Shown here: one piece after another, positions 21,677 to 33,345 of the stretch
Layout: each line of letters starts with the position of its first letter
Position numbering within the stretch: the first letter of the stretch is position 1
From: Euryodendron excelsum
Lineage: Eukaryota; Streptophyta; Magnoliopsida; Ericales; Pentaphylacaceae
DNA length: 64,000 nucleotides
NCBI GenBank assembly: GCA_033060915.1
Contig: CM065379.1
Coordinates: 33,678,818-33,742,817 of the forward strand
Reading direction: 5' to 3'
Position numbers and translations under genes: made by a program
Notes under the pieces: model-generated
Databases searched by the model: none
What the model was told of the DNA's origin: nothing
Seen by the model: the letters and a program-made list of their open reading frames with translations, nothing else

Positions 21677-22330
21677 CTAGAGGAGCATTATTCCGCTAGA
21701 CGGAGTGTTGGTTCAAGAAGTAGTAGTTTCAAGACATCAACCTTGGACTTTCCCAGGGGAGCATCGTTCCACCAGATGGAGTGTTAGTTCAAGAAGTAGC
21801 AGTTTTCAGACATCAACCTTAGACTTCTTTAGAGGAGCATCGTTCAGCTAGAAGGAGTGTAGGTTCAAGAAGTAGCAGTTTCAAGACATCAACCTTAGAC
21901 TTCCCAAGAGGAGCATTGTTCTTCTAGACGGAGTGTTGGTTCAAGAAGTAGCAGTTTCAAGACATCAACTTTGGACTTCCCTAGAGGAGCGTCATTTCAC
22001 TAGACGGAGTGTTGGTTAAGAAATACCAGTTTAAAGACATCAACCATGGACTTCCCTAGAGGAGCATTGTTTTGCCAGATGGAGCGCCGATTCAAGAAGA
22101 ATCAGTTTCCTTAGAGGAGTATCATCCCGTCAAATGGAGCATCAATTTCCCCAGAGGAGTATCCTTCCTCCAGACGGAGTGCCGATTAAAAAAGAATCAA
22201 TTTCCCCAGAGTGTTATTCCGCCAAATGGAGCATTAGTTTCCCCAGAGGAGTATCCTTCCGCTAGCCGAAGCTCTAATTCATAAAGAATCAATTTCTCCA
22301 AAGTAGCATCATTCTGCCAAATGAAACTCC
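21677..22330 (+). repeat. 76-bp tandem array in E1
   Basis: Units begin at 21677, 21753, 21829, 21905, 21981 and 22056: four periods of exactly 76 bp, then one of 75. Each opens CTAGAGGAGCATYGTTCC and includes GACGGAGTGTTGGTTCAAG and GACATCAACCTTGGACTTCC. From about 22100 the array degrades into shorter units (CCCCAGAGGAGTATCCTTCC). It lies about 150 bp before the polypurine tract and 3' LTR. Confidence 0.9.
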
Positions 22331-22451
22331 AGACATTGACCATCGGCTCGAGGTAACTAATGTTTTGATTCTAGCTCTTTCAATCCCTCTGATTGCCTCG
22401 CGGTCAACATGGGACTCTTACTTTACCATTTTCTGTCTTTGACTAGCGAAG

Positions 22452-22470
22452 ATAGAAAAAGAGGGGCAGC
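22452..22470 (+). other. E1 polypurine tract
   Basis: ATAGAAAAAGAGGGGCAGC lies directly before TATAAGCACC, the mutated (TG to TA) start of LTR L2. The same context precedes L5. It defines the plus orientation of E1 and the true direction of the LTR family. Confidence 0.82.
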
Positions 22471-23629
22471 TATAAGCACCTCATTTTTGCCTACTCGGTA
22501 ATTTCCGGTCCAACAGTACTCATTTTCAAACGTCACATGCACATTCCAAATCCAATCCAATTCACAGGTCGCTTCCTGGGCCCGTTAGGCCCGCTGAAAG
22601 CTAAATGACCAAAATGCCCCTAAGGTGTCATCCTAGTCTAATTCAAACTGGTATGCTTCTTGAAAAGTACCTAGGACCTTAGAGTAGTAAACCCACCCTT
22701 CCAAGATTGTCCCAAAGATAATCTAGCATGTTCTTATGTCTTCCAATCGCTTCTGGACCGATTCCGGAAGCATCCAATCAAAATGATCATTTTACCCCTA
22801 GGCATCCAATCGCCTCCAGAGACCACACCAGCTCTGGGTATCAAACCAGTTACCTTTGAGGGATGCTTCTAATAGTATTCTCAACCTTTTTGGACCATTC
22901 TGAGTCCATTTTGATAAACCCAGTGCGAAATGATCGCTTTGCCCCTGGTAGGCCGGTCACCCTTTTTAACTACTCTAGCTTTGGTTATCAAATTAGTTAC
23001 CTCCAAGGCATTTTTTTAGGGGTTCTCGTCCATTACCGATCGAGCTTCGATACTCAAAACCTTCTGGATCATTCCCAGACTTTTCGAAGTCACTCTTAGT
23101 AGAGCTAAGCTAAAAATTGCATGGCAGTCATTGGTAAAGGTGCCCAAATCTTTTGCCTTGTGTATCAAGGGTCGAAAGATACATTTCTTGCTGCCTTAAA
23201 ACTTTCCTCAATGGCTGCCATCACTAACAGTAGCACCAGTGGATTTTTTGCACTGGCGCCACTGCAATAGGCGCCAACCTATTTTTATGTCTATAAGTAC
23301 AGACCATCCCCCTGCATGAAAAGGGTCTGCAAACTCAGTTCAAAAACTTTATTTTTTGAAATATAGAGCTTGAAGTCTCTCCAAACCCTAGCCCTCTCTA
23401 GTCTCTTCAAAATCTAGCCTCCATACACTTAAACCCTAACATTTATGCACTCTATAGACTCAAACACAAGCCTCTAAAGCCTCCATTGAAAACTCAAGGT
23501 GCTACAATTCTAAGGTTCTCAAGTTCAAATTAACTAAAGCAAATAAAGCAAGCAAAGCAAGAAAAAGACAAGGTAAGCTTTCGATTTACATTTATGTAAT
23601 TTCTCTCTCTCTTTCTTCTTTCTCCTAAC
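22471..23629 (+). mobile_element. L2 segment 1: E1 3' LTR, U3 and promoter
   Basis: It starts TATAAGCACC (originally TG). It contains U3 repeat material related to the 158-bp unit (22790-23010), a GGCGCC-type inverted-repeat patch near 23230-23275, and the TATA box CTATAAGTACAGACC at 23291. Donor-like AAG/GTAAGC lies at 23573. It is interrupted at CTAAC (23625-23629) by L3. Confidence 0.88.
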
Positions 23630-24169
23630 TGTCGCGCCCAGATTTTTTGCACTCGAGGAATACACACACAAGCGGAAAAAATACTATACTCTCTCGTTAG
23701 AACTCATCTTCCTAGAAGAATGAGTGCAACTAGGTTTGAATTGAAAACTGATTTGAATAAAAGGCTTTTGAAAAACATTTGGAGTCGCCGCCTAACTTGA
23801 TTAAGGTGAGTTAGGTCACCTAAAAACTAAGCATAATCTAAAGACTACACTTAGGACTTTTGGAAACAATTTTGAAAATACTTCCTTAAAAGAGGATTTT
23901 TAAGAAAACAGGTTATTTAGCAACCTTTAGAAAATATTTAAGCCCTTTTTTGAAAATAACTCCATTTTGGTCTTTCGAAAACAGTGATCCTAGGTTCAGA
24001 GGTTGGTTACGTGTAGAGAAGATGCACTAAGCCATCACCCTACCCCGCCCTTGCGGTACCTACATATCTATTTACCCTATATTCACCTATGAGAGTCTTC
24101 AACTAACAAATGTCCAATCCTATCCACTTCAAAAAGAATTTTAAAAAGAATGATGCATGATATGCAAGT

Positions 24170-25900
24170 GCAAGAAAATATATTTGATTTAAAAAGAAAT
24201 TTGAAGAGATAGATTTGAAATTGAAAAGTTTTAGAAAATTGAAAATAGAGATTTTTAAAAATAGATTTTTGGAATTGAAAACTTGAAATAGATTATGGAA
24301 TTAGAAGTTGGAAATAGAACATAAAATTGAAAATTGGAAAGCAGTTATGGAATTGGAGATTTGAAAAGGTTGTGACCGCACCTATGAGGGTTGCCTACGC
24401 ATCCTTTTTTAGGAATTAGGTTAGTTGTAATTCAGACAAGAGTCCGATAGAAAAAAGAAGATTTGATATGGAAGAAGAAATAGAATTGAAATTTGGATTT
24501 GATTTGAATTTAAAATAGAAGATTGGAATTTGAATTTGGAAATATAGAACTTAGAAGAAAGATTTGGACTTGTTTTGGAAAGATTGAGATTTGGGAATCC
24601 TGGACTTAGGAAAGATAAGATTTAGAAAGGACTTGAGATTAAGAAAGACTTGACTTAGAAAAGATTTGAGAAAGGATTTGACTCGAATATTGGACTTGGA
24701 AGATCAGGGAAGGTTGGATTTAGGAAGGGTTCGAATTAGGGAAGTTCCATTTTAGAAAAGTTTCATTTTAGAAAAGTGTCATTTTAGGAAAGGTTTTGAA
24801 TTAGGAAAGTTTCGATTTGGGAAAGATTTCGATTTAGGAAAGTTTTGAAATAAGAAAGGTTTTAAAATAGGAAAGGTTTCGCTTTAAGAAAGTATAAAAA
24901 TTGGAAAAGTTTGAAATTTAGAAAGGTTTGAAATAGGCAAGTTTTGAAAGTAAGAAATTTTTGAGTTTAAAAAGTTTGAGATTTGGAAAGATTTGAAGTT
25001 TAGGGGAGATTTGAAGATTTGAATTTGGAAAGGGATGAAACCAGGAGAGGGTTGAATTAGGAAAAGATTTAAATATTTAAGTTTTGGAAACTTATGGTTT
25101 AGGAAGGTAGGAGATTAGGAAGGAGTGAATTAGGAAAGATTTGGAGTTGGAAGGATTGAGATTCATATTTCCTAAAACAAGGGATGGGATTTTGTTTCTA
25201 AAAGAGGTGTTTTGATTTTGTTTCAAAAAACGGAGGATAAGATCTAGTTTCCTAAATGGGAGATTGGATTTAGTTTCCTAAAGGGAAGATTAGATTTGAT
25301 ATGGAATGGGAAGGATGGAGTTTTGGAAATCCTAGATTTGGAAAATTATAGTTTTGACGTAGAAAAGAGGTTTTGGAAATATATGATTTTGATGTAAAAA
25401 ATAAGAGGTTTTGGAAACCTAGGTTTTGAGGCCAAAATAGGGAATTGAAAACTATGTTTTTGGGGAGAAAAAATAGGGTTTCCTAATTGTGGGTTCTAGG
25501 GTTTGACTTGGGATCTAAGAAAAGAAATTTTGGAAAGTGAGTTTTTAGAAAGGGAGATTTTTGGAAAGAAATCCTAGAGAGGAATTTTTAGAAAGTAAGT
25601 TTTGAAAAAAGAGTTTTTGGAAAATTTTTTTGGAAAGCAACATTTTGAGAGAGTTTTTGGAGAGAGATGGTTTTGGAAGGAGATTTTTGGAAAGAGTTTT
25701 TCTGAGAAGGAGACTTAGGGAGTGTTTTTTAGAAAGCGGCTTTCGAAGAGAGCGTTTTGGAAAGGAGTTTTTAGGAAGGTGAGTTTTATGAAAGGAATTT
25801 TGAAAAGGAGGTTGAAGAGAATTTTTAGAAAGTGTATTGGAAATGAGATTTTTAGAAAGGAGAGATTTGAAAAGAGATTTTTTAGAAAGTATATAAAATA
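24170..25900 (-). repeat. Purine-rich tract of L3
   Basis: Degenerate GATTTGAAA / TTAGGAAAG repeats, as in L1, interrupted by the conserved GTTGTGACCGCACC island at about 24370. The two overlapping open frames near 25720-25920 on opposite strands are low-complexity artefacts. Confidence 0.85.
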
Positions 25901-28369
25901 TCTCACTTTCCTAAAGCGATTTTAACCATAAGAAGGCTAGAACCACTTTAGGATAGTGGTTTTGAAAACAAAAATGATTTGAAAATATGGACCATATTGA
26001 TCACTTTAAATGTAACACTTTCCTAAAGCAACCCTAACGATGAAAAGGCTAGAATCACCCTACGATTGTGATTTTGAAAACAAGTTTTGAAAAAGAAGGT
26101 TTTGATGCAAGTTTGAAAACAAGTTTAATGCAAGTTTTGAAAACTAGTTTGAAAACAAATTTTAGAAGAATGCAAGATCATGATATGCACAATGCAAGTT
26201 GGGGTTATGAACATAGAAGGTTAAGGCTTCACTATATAATCAACAGGGCCGAACCCACGTGGTCTCCGGTTAGACTAAAAGAAAGCCCCTGACACGGTGA
26301 CCCTCCAATAGCCTAATCCTACATATGGACCGGGAAATCCCTTGTTTCAAGCATGCAAGAAAGGGGGGGAAGAAGATGGGGGATTAAAATAGAAGAAAAC
26401 CCAAGTGGGTTAGGAAGGAGAAGAGAGGGGGAAGATGCGTAAACTTAAAGAGAAAGCCTACCTTGTGTCTTGTTTATTTTGCTTTGCTTTGCGCACTTTT
26501 CTTTTCTTGCTTTACTTCGGTCTTTGCTTTAGTCTTCGTCTTGATCTTCGAGAACTTCAGTTTGCAGCACTTCAAGTCTTCAATGGATGCTTTGGAGGCT
26601 AGTGTATGAGTGTATGTGAGTGTTTATGAGTGTATAGGAGGCTAGGGTTCATGTATTGAGGCTAAGGTTTGGAAAACCTAAAGAAGCTAGGGTTTAGGGA
26701 GGCTACGAGCTCTGTATATCGAAGAATAAGGTTTTTGGACTGAGTTTGCTAACCTCTTTCATATTGGAGGAGGCTCTATATTTATAGAGAGAGGAATGAC
26801 CTAGCGCCTGTTGCAGTGGCGCCAGGCTAAAAAACCTCTAGTGGCGCCAGTCCAAATTTTGGCTTGTAGTGGTGCCAGGGTTTGTTGGAAGGGTCGACCG
26901 AGCCATTAGGGGCAAATCGGTCAACCGAGCTGAAAAGCTGCCGGGACGAACCTAGAATGTCCTAGAAGAAGACTCGAGGTTTGGAGACATTATTTAGAAT
27001 GTTCCCAAAGGTTACCGGTTTGATACCCAGAGCCGGTGTGGTCGAAAAAGGCGATCGGCCCACCAAGGGCAAAACGATCATTTTGCATCGAGTTTGCCGG
27101 AATTGACTCAGAATGGTTCGAAAAGATCATGAAGGGTCTAGAATATTATAAGAAGCATTCTCGAGAGGTTACCGGTTTGATACCTAGAGCCAGTGTGGTC
27201 CCCAGGGCGCTTGGATGCCTAGGGGCAAAATGGTCATCTTGACCGGAAAGTCTCAGAATTGGCCCGAAATTGGCTAGAAGGCACCTCATCATGCCGAATC
27301 GTCTCTAGGACGATCTTGGTAGGGTGGACTTACCATTCTAAGGACTTAGGTATTTTTTTGAGAAACGTGCCAAAAAATGGCCCTAGGGATAATTTGGTCA
27401 TTTTTCACCGAAGTGGGCTAGGAGGCACTGATGTTGACTTGGATACTCTGACGGCAGTCCCGTGATATAGGGGTTTGTTGGCAATTCCCTACATCGACCT
27501 ATTTGGGAGTATTTTCGCTACTCTGACGGTTGTGATGTTTGCGAGTACTTCTGCTACTCTGATAGTTCGCGATCATTCCCGATACTGCCTAATCTCAGGA
27601 AGCTGCTAAAAGGACGTAGCAACTAAGGAATCAACTTTCTCGAAAGGCATTTTGAAATGGACATTTCTGCATTGGTGAGCTAGAAGACGCCAAAGGTGAA
27701 CTGTTTTACCATCTAGGGGACTTGGGGTCTCGTCTCGGTCGACAGGTTTGAAGGGACTTACCGTTCCGAAGAAACTTTCTTCGGAAAACATGTTGGACAA
27801 GATAGACTTATGTCGCGCCTAGATTTTTCGCGCCCGAGGAATACTCACCCAAGCGGGAAAAATGCTGTACTCTCTCGTTAGAACTCACCCTCCTAAAAGA
27901 ATGAGTGTGACTAGGTTTGAATTGAAAAATTGGTTTGAATAAAGGGCTTTTGAAAAAGATTCGGAGTCGCCACCTAACTTGATTAAAGTGAGTTAGGTCA
28001 CCTAAAAACTAAGAATAATTCGAGGACTACACTTAGGGTTTTGAAAAATGATTTTGAAAAACATCTCCTCAAGAGAGGGTTTTTAAGAAAACAGGTTGTT
28101 TGGCAACCTTTGGAAAACATTTAGCCCTTTCTTAGAAAAATAACTCCTTTTGGTCTTTGAAATCAGTGATCTAGGTTCGGAGGTTGGTTACGTGTAGGGA
28201 AGACGCACTAAGCTATCACCCTACCCCGCCCTTTCGGTACCTACATGTCAATCTACCTTAGATTCACCTATGAGAGTCTTCGACTAACTATAGTTCAATT
28301 CTATCCACTTTAGAAAAAACAATGTTTGAAAACTAATTTAGCATGATGCATGATATGCAAGTGCAAGAT

Positions 28370-30580
28370 GAAAGAATTGGAAAATAGAAATTGATTTGAA
28401 AAGAAATTGATTTGATTTGAAAATAGATTTGAAAAGATGGAATTGAAATTGGAAAGTTTGAAAACTTAGAAATAGGAATTTGAAAATAGAAATTTTGAAA
28501 TTGAATTTTGAAAATTGATTGGAATTTGAAATTTGGAAAGATTTTGGAAACCACACCCATGAGGGTGGAATTGAAAGTTTGAAAAGTGTTGTGACCGCAC
28601 CTATGAAGGTTGCCTACGTATCTCTTTGGGGGAATTAGGTCAGTCGTAGTTCGGACCGGAGTCCGATTGAAAAGAGATTGATTTGAAGAGAGAGATTGGA
28701 TTGGAAGAAAGAGATTGAATTAAAAATTGGATTTGGTTTGAGATTAGAAGAAGAGATTAGAAATTGAAATTGAGAAGAAGATTGGACTTTGATTTGAAAA
28801 GATTGATTTTGGAAAGACTTAGTTTTGGAAAGATGGAGGTTTAGGAAACCTAGACTTAGGAAAGATAGGAGACCTAGGGAAGACTTGAGATTAAGAAAGA
28901 TTGGATTGGAATGTTGGATCTGGAAGATTTAGAAAGATTGGATTTTTAGAAAATGTTCGAATTAGGAAAGGAAGGTTTCGTTTTTGGAAAGTTTTGAAAT
29001 TAGGAAAGTTTGGAATTTAAGAAAGTTTTAGGTTTAGGAAAGTTTTCACTTTAGGAAAGTTTCAGGTTTAAGAAAGTTTTTACTTAGGAAAGTGTTGTTT
29101 TAGGAAAGTTTCAATTTAGGAAAGTATTCAAATTAGGAAAGTTTTGAATTAAGAAAGTTTTAAAAATTGAAAAGTTTTGAATTTAGAAATGTTTTGAAAA
29201 AGGGAAGTTTTGAATTTGGAAAGCTTTGAAAGCAATGGAGTTTTGAAAATAAGAAAGTTTCGTTTTAGGAAAGGTTTGAAAAAGGAAAGTTTTTAGTTTA
29301 GGAAATGTTTGAATTAAGAAAGTTTCAACTTAAGAAAGTCTCAAATTAAAAAGTTTTGAGTTTAGAAAAGTCTTAGATTTGAAAAGATTTTGAAGTTTTG
29401 GAAAGTTTAGAATTTAGAAAGTTTTTAGGTTTAGAAAGATTTAACTTAAGAAGGTTTCAAATTTAGAAAGTTTAAGATTTAGAAAGTTTTAGAGTTTTAG
29501 GAAATCTTAAGATTAGAAAAGGTTTGAGTTTAGGAAAGATTTGAAAGCTTGAATTTGAAAAAGATTTTGGAAAAGGGTAGAATTAGGAAAGGGTTGAATT
29601 AGGAAAGATTGAGAAGTTGAGTTTTAGAGTTTAGGAAAGATTTTTACGTTCAAGTTTTGGAAACTTAAGATTTAGGAAAGTAGAAGTTTAGGAAGGATTT
29701 GAATTAGGAAAGAGTTGGATTTTGAAATTTAAGGAAAGGTTTAAAGTTTGGGTTTTAGGAAACTTATGGTTCAGGAAGGTAGAAAATTAGGAAGGAGTTG
29801 AATTAAGAAAGGTTTGGATTAGGAAAGGATTGAATTTTGTTTCTAAAAGGGAAGGTTTGATTTTGTTTCCAAAAACGGAGGATTGGATCTAGTTTCCTAA
29901 ACGGGGAGATTGGATTGGGTTTCCTAAAGGGAAGATAGGATTTGGTAAGGATTTGGAAAGGGAGATTCTAGAAACCCTAGATTTGGAAAATTGTTGTTTT
30001 GACATAGAAAAGAGGTTTTGAAAACATGTATAGTTTTGATGTAGAAAACGAGAGATTTTGGATACCTAGGTTTAGGGCAAAGTTTGAAAACCATGTTTTT
30101 GGGAAGAAAATTTAGGGTTTCCTAATTGTGGGTTCTAGGGCTTGACTTGGGCTTCTTAAGGAAAGAGTTTTTGGAAAGTGCATTTTTGGAAACGAAGGTT
30201 TTCTAGAATGGAATCCTAGGGAAGAGTTTTTGGAAAGTGAATTTGGAGAGGGAGTTTTGGAAAATGTGTTTTTAGAAACGTGTTTTTTGGAAAGAAGATC
30301 CTAGAGGAGAGTTCCTAGAAGAAAAAATTTGGGAAGAGAGTTTTTAGAAAGATTTTTGGAGAGAGTTCTTAGGAAGGTGAATCTAGGGAGTGTTTTTAGA
30401 GGGTGAATTTTGAGGAAAAGATTTTGGAGAGAGAATTTTGAAAAAGAGAGTTTTGAAAAATAGGTTTTGGAAGGAAGTTTTTGAAAACGATTTTGAAAAG
30501 GAGTGTTTTAGGAAAGTATGTTGAAAAAGAGATTTTTAGGAAGAGATTTTTGAAGAGAGAGAGTTTTTAGAAAGATTAAA
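28370..30580 (-). repeat. Purine-rich tract of L4
   Basis: About 2.2 kb of TTAGGAAAGTTT / GATTTGAAA variants, the longest such tract here. The conserved GACCGCACC island is at about 28590. No coding is credible in any frame. Confidence 0.85.
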
Positions 30581-31520
30581 AACATCTCACTTTCCTAAAG
30601 CAATTCCAGCCATAAGAGGACTAGAACCACTTTAAGAAAGTGGTTTTGAAAACAAGGTTTGAAAATATAGACCAAAAGGTCACTTTTAATATAACATTTT
30701 CCTAAAGCAACCCTAGCCATGGAAATGCAAGAATTACCCTAGGATTGTGATTTTGAAAACATGTTTTTAAAAAAGAGCTTTTGATGCAATTTTGAAAACA
30801 AGTTTGAAAACGATTTTTGAAAACAACTTTTTGAAAACGAATTTTGGAAGATGCAAGACTATGATATGCACAATGCAATTTGGGGTCGTGAACATACAAG
30901 GCTAAGGCTTCACCACATAATCAAGGGGGCTGGACCCACGTGGTCTTTGGTTAGACTAGAAGAAAGCCCCCGACACGGTGACTTTCCAATAGTCCAATCC
31001 TACACATGGACCGTGAATCCCCTTGTTTCAAGCATGCAAAGAAAGGGCGGGAAAGAGATGGGGGATTAAAATAGAGAAAACCCAAGTGGGTTGGAGAGAG
31101 AAGAGAGAGGGGGGAAGTGCAGAAAATTAAAGAGAAAGCCTACCTTGTTTCTTGTTTATTTTGCGCGCCGTGCAGTCTTTGATCTGCGGTCTTCGGTCTT
31201 GATCTTCACCTTCAGTCTTTAAGGATTGTCTTCAAGCTTTGGATGGCTGCTCTTCAAGTCTTCAAAGAGTGGTTGAAGGCTAGTGTATGAGTGTATGGGG
31301 GAATGTATGAGTGTATAGGAGAGTGTATGAGCGTATAGGAGGCTAGGGTTTGGGAAAACCTATGGAGGCTAGGGTTTTGGAGGTGCTCGAGCTCTATATA
31401 TCGAAATATGAGATTCTTAGGTTAAGTTTGTAGACCTTTTTCACGTTGAACGAGGCTCTGTATTTATAGAGGGAAAACAAACCTGGCGCCTGTTGCAGTG
31501 CCGCCAGGCCAAATTCTACA

Positions 31521-31545
31521 CTGGCGCCACTAGGAGTGGCGCCAG
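31521..31545. promoter_or_regulatory. Perfect hyphenated palindrome upstream of L4 TATA
   Basis: An 11-base arm CTGGCGCCACT, the spacer AGG, and the exact reverse-complement arm lie about 50 bases upstream of the TATA box on the minus strand. Counterparts occur in L1 (7654-7678, one mismatch) and L5 (50328-50352, different arm sequence but still paired). It is a candidate dimeric factor site or RNA/DNA hairpin. Confidence 0.75.
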
Positions 31546-31901
31546 CCAATTAGGAAAGATTTAAGGTCGGCAAGCAACGTATCTTTGACTAGATTTGGGC
31601 GCCTGTACTAGTGACTACCATGTAAACTTTAGCCTGGCTTCACTAGGAGTGACTCCGGAAAGTCCGGGAATGATTTGAAGGAGCCGGGAGTGACCCGGAA
31701 GGCCGGAAAGGAGCAGGAACACTTAAAATAGTGTCCTGGAGGTATTTGACTTGAAAAGTGAGGATAAGATGTGTCGGAAAGGTTGACCGAGCCTTTAGGG
31801 GCAAAACGGTCAACCGGATCGGAAAACTGCTGGAACAGACTCAAACTGTCCCAGAAGAAGACTTGGGATCTGGAAACATTATTTAGAATGTTCCCAGAGG
31901 T

Positions 31902-32600
31902 TTCCAGTTGATTCCCAGAGCCGGCGTGGTCGGAAAAGGAGACCGGCCCACTAGGGGCAAAACGGTCATTTTACACCGGGTTTGCCGGAACTGACTCAGA
32001 ATGGTCCGGAAAGGTAAAGGAAGGTTGAGAACACTATAAAAAATATTCCCGAGTCATTACCGGTTTGATACCCAGAGCCGGTGTGGTTGAAAAAGGAAGA
32101 CCGGCCCACTAGGGGCAAAATGGTCATTTTGTACCGGGTTTGCCGGAATTGACTCGGAATGGTCCAAAAAGGTAAAGGAAGGTTGAGAATACTACAAAAA
32201 ATATTCTTGGATCATTACCGGTTTGATACCCAGAGTCGGTGTGGTTGAAAAAGGAAGATAGGCCCACTAGGGGCAAAATGGTCATTTTATACCGGGTTTG
32301 CCGGAACTGACTCGGAATGGTCCGGAAAGGTAAAGGAAGGTTGAGAATACTATAAAAAGTATTCTCGGGACATTACCGGTTTGATACTCAAAGCCGGTAT
32401 GATCGAAAAAGAAAACCGGCCCTCTAGGGGCAAAACGGTCATTTTGTACCGGGTTGGCCAGAACTGACTCGGAATGATCCGGAAAGGTAAAGAAAGATTG
32501 AGGATACTATAAAAAGTATTCTCGGATCATTACCGGTTTGATAACCAGAGCCGGTGTGGTTCCCGGGGCATTCGGATGCCTAGGGGCAAAATGGTCATCT
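31902..32600 (-). repeat. L4 U3 tandem repeat, period 157-158 bp
   Basis: Units begin at about 31902, 32060, 32218, 32376 and 32533 (the last partial). Each contains CCGGTTTGATACCCAGAGCC, GGGGCAAAACGGTCATTTT and ACTGACTCGGAATGGTCC. The near-constant period and high similarity indicate recent local amplification compared with L1 and L3. Confidence 0.9.
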
Positions 32601-32715
32601 TGACTAGAAAGTCTCGCAAAAGGTCCTAAGGGTAATTTGGTCCTTTTCCTCCGAAGTGGGCTAACAACCACTGGTGTTGACCTAGGTTTTGAGTGTTTCC
32701 GCCACTCAAACGGTA

Positions 32716-32933
32716 TGAGTATTTCCGCTACTCGGACGGGGTTGATGATTTGTGAGTATTTTCGCTACTCGGACGGGGTTAATGATTTGTGAGTATTTTC
32801 GCTACTCGGACGGGGTTGATGATTTGTGAGTATTTTCGCTACTCTAACGGTTCTGTGAGTATTTCCGCTACTCTAACGTTTTTGTGAGTACTTCCGCTAC
32901 TCTAACGGTTTTGTGAGTAGTTTCGCTACTCAG
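32716..32933 (-). repeat. Tandem GAGTA-TACTC hairpin array in L4
   Basis: Units start at 32716, 32753, 32790 and 32827 (period 37), then 32856, 32885 and 32914 (period 29). Every unit carries GAGTATTTTCGCTACTC or a variant, a 5-bp inverted repeat around six bases. A second array with the same motif lies at about 33195-33335. Confidence 0.88.
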
Positions 32934-33177
32934 ACCGTCTCGAGGAATAAACTGTCTCGAGAGGGGGATTGGAAAGGGGTCTTATCGTCTCCGAAGAGAC
33001 GTGCCTGGATTGGAACCGTCTCGAGGAATAAACTGTCTCAAGAGAGGGATTAGAAAGGGGTCTTACCGTCTCTGAAGAGACGTGCCTGGATTGGAACCGT
33101 CTCGAGAAATAAACTATCTCGAGAGAGGGATTGGAAAAGGGGTCTTACCGTCTCCGAAGAGACGTGCCTGGGTTTTG
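32934..33177 (-). repeat. 81-bp tandem repeat in L4
   Basis: Three units at 32934, 33015 and 33096 open ACCGTCTCGAGGAATAAACT and end near GAGACGTGCCTGG. They are related to the 94-bp repeat of L1 (9031-9290). Confidence 0.9.
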
Positions 33178-33194
33178 AGTGTTTCCGCCACTCT

Positions 33195-33345
33195 AATGGT
33201 GTGAGTATTTCCGCTACTCTAACGGTTTGGTGAGTACTTCCGCTACTCTAACGATTTGGTGAGTACTTCCGCTACTCTAACAGTTTTGTGAGTACTTCCG
33301 CTACTCTAACAGTTTTGTGAGTAGTTTCGCTACTCAGACCGTCTC
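33195..33345 (-). repeat. Second GAGTA-TACTC array in L4
   Basis: About five units of GTGAGTACTTCCGCTACTCTAACG, period about 28-31, with the same inverted-repeat core as the array at 32716. The two arrays flank the 81-bp repeats, suggesting a larger duplication. Confidence 0.8.

Noticed and set aside
21677..22330. Centromeric satellite
   Set aside because: Only about five units, a period of 76 bp and a position just inside an LTR element argue for an element-internal minisatellite.
32716..33345. CRISPR-like array
   Set aside because: Repeats with short regular spacing in a plant LTR; the spacers are themselves repeats and there are no cas genes.
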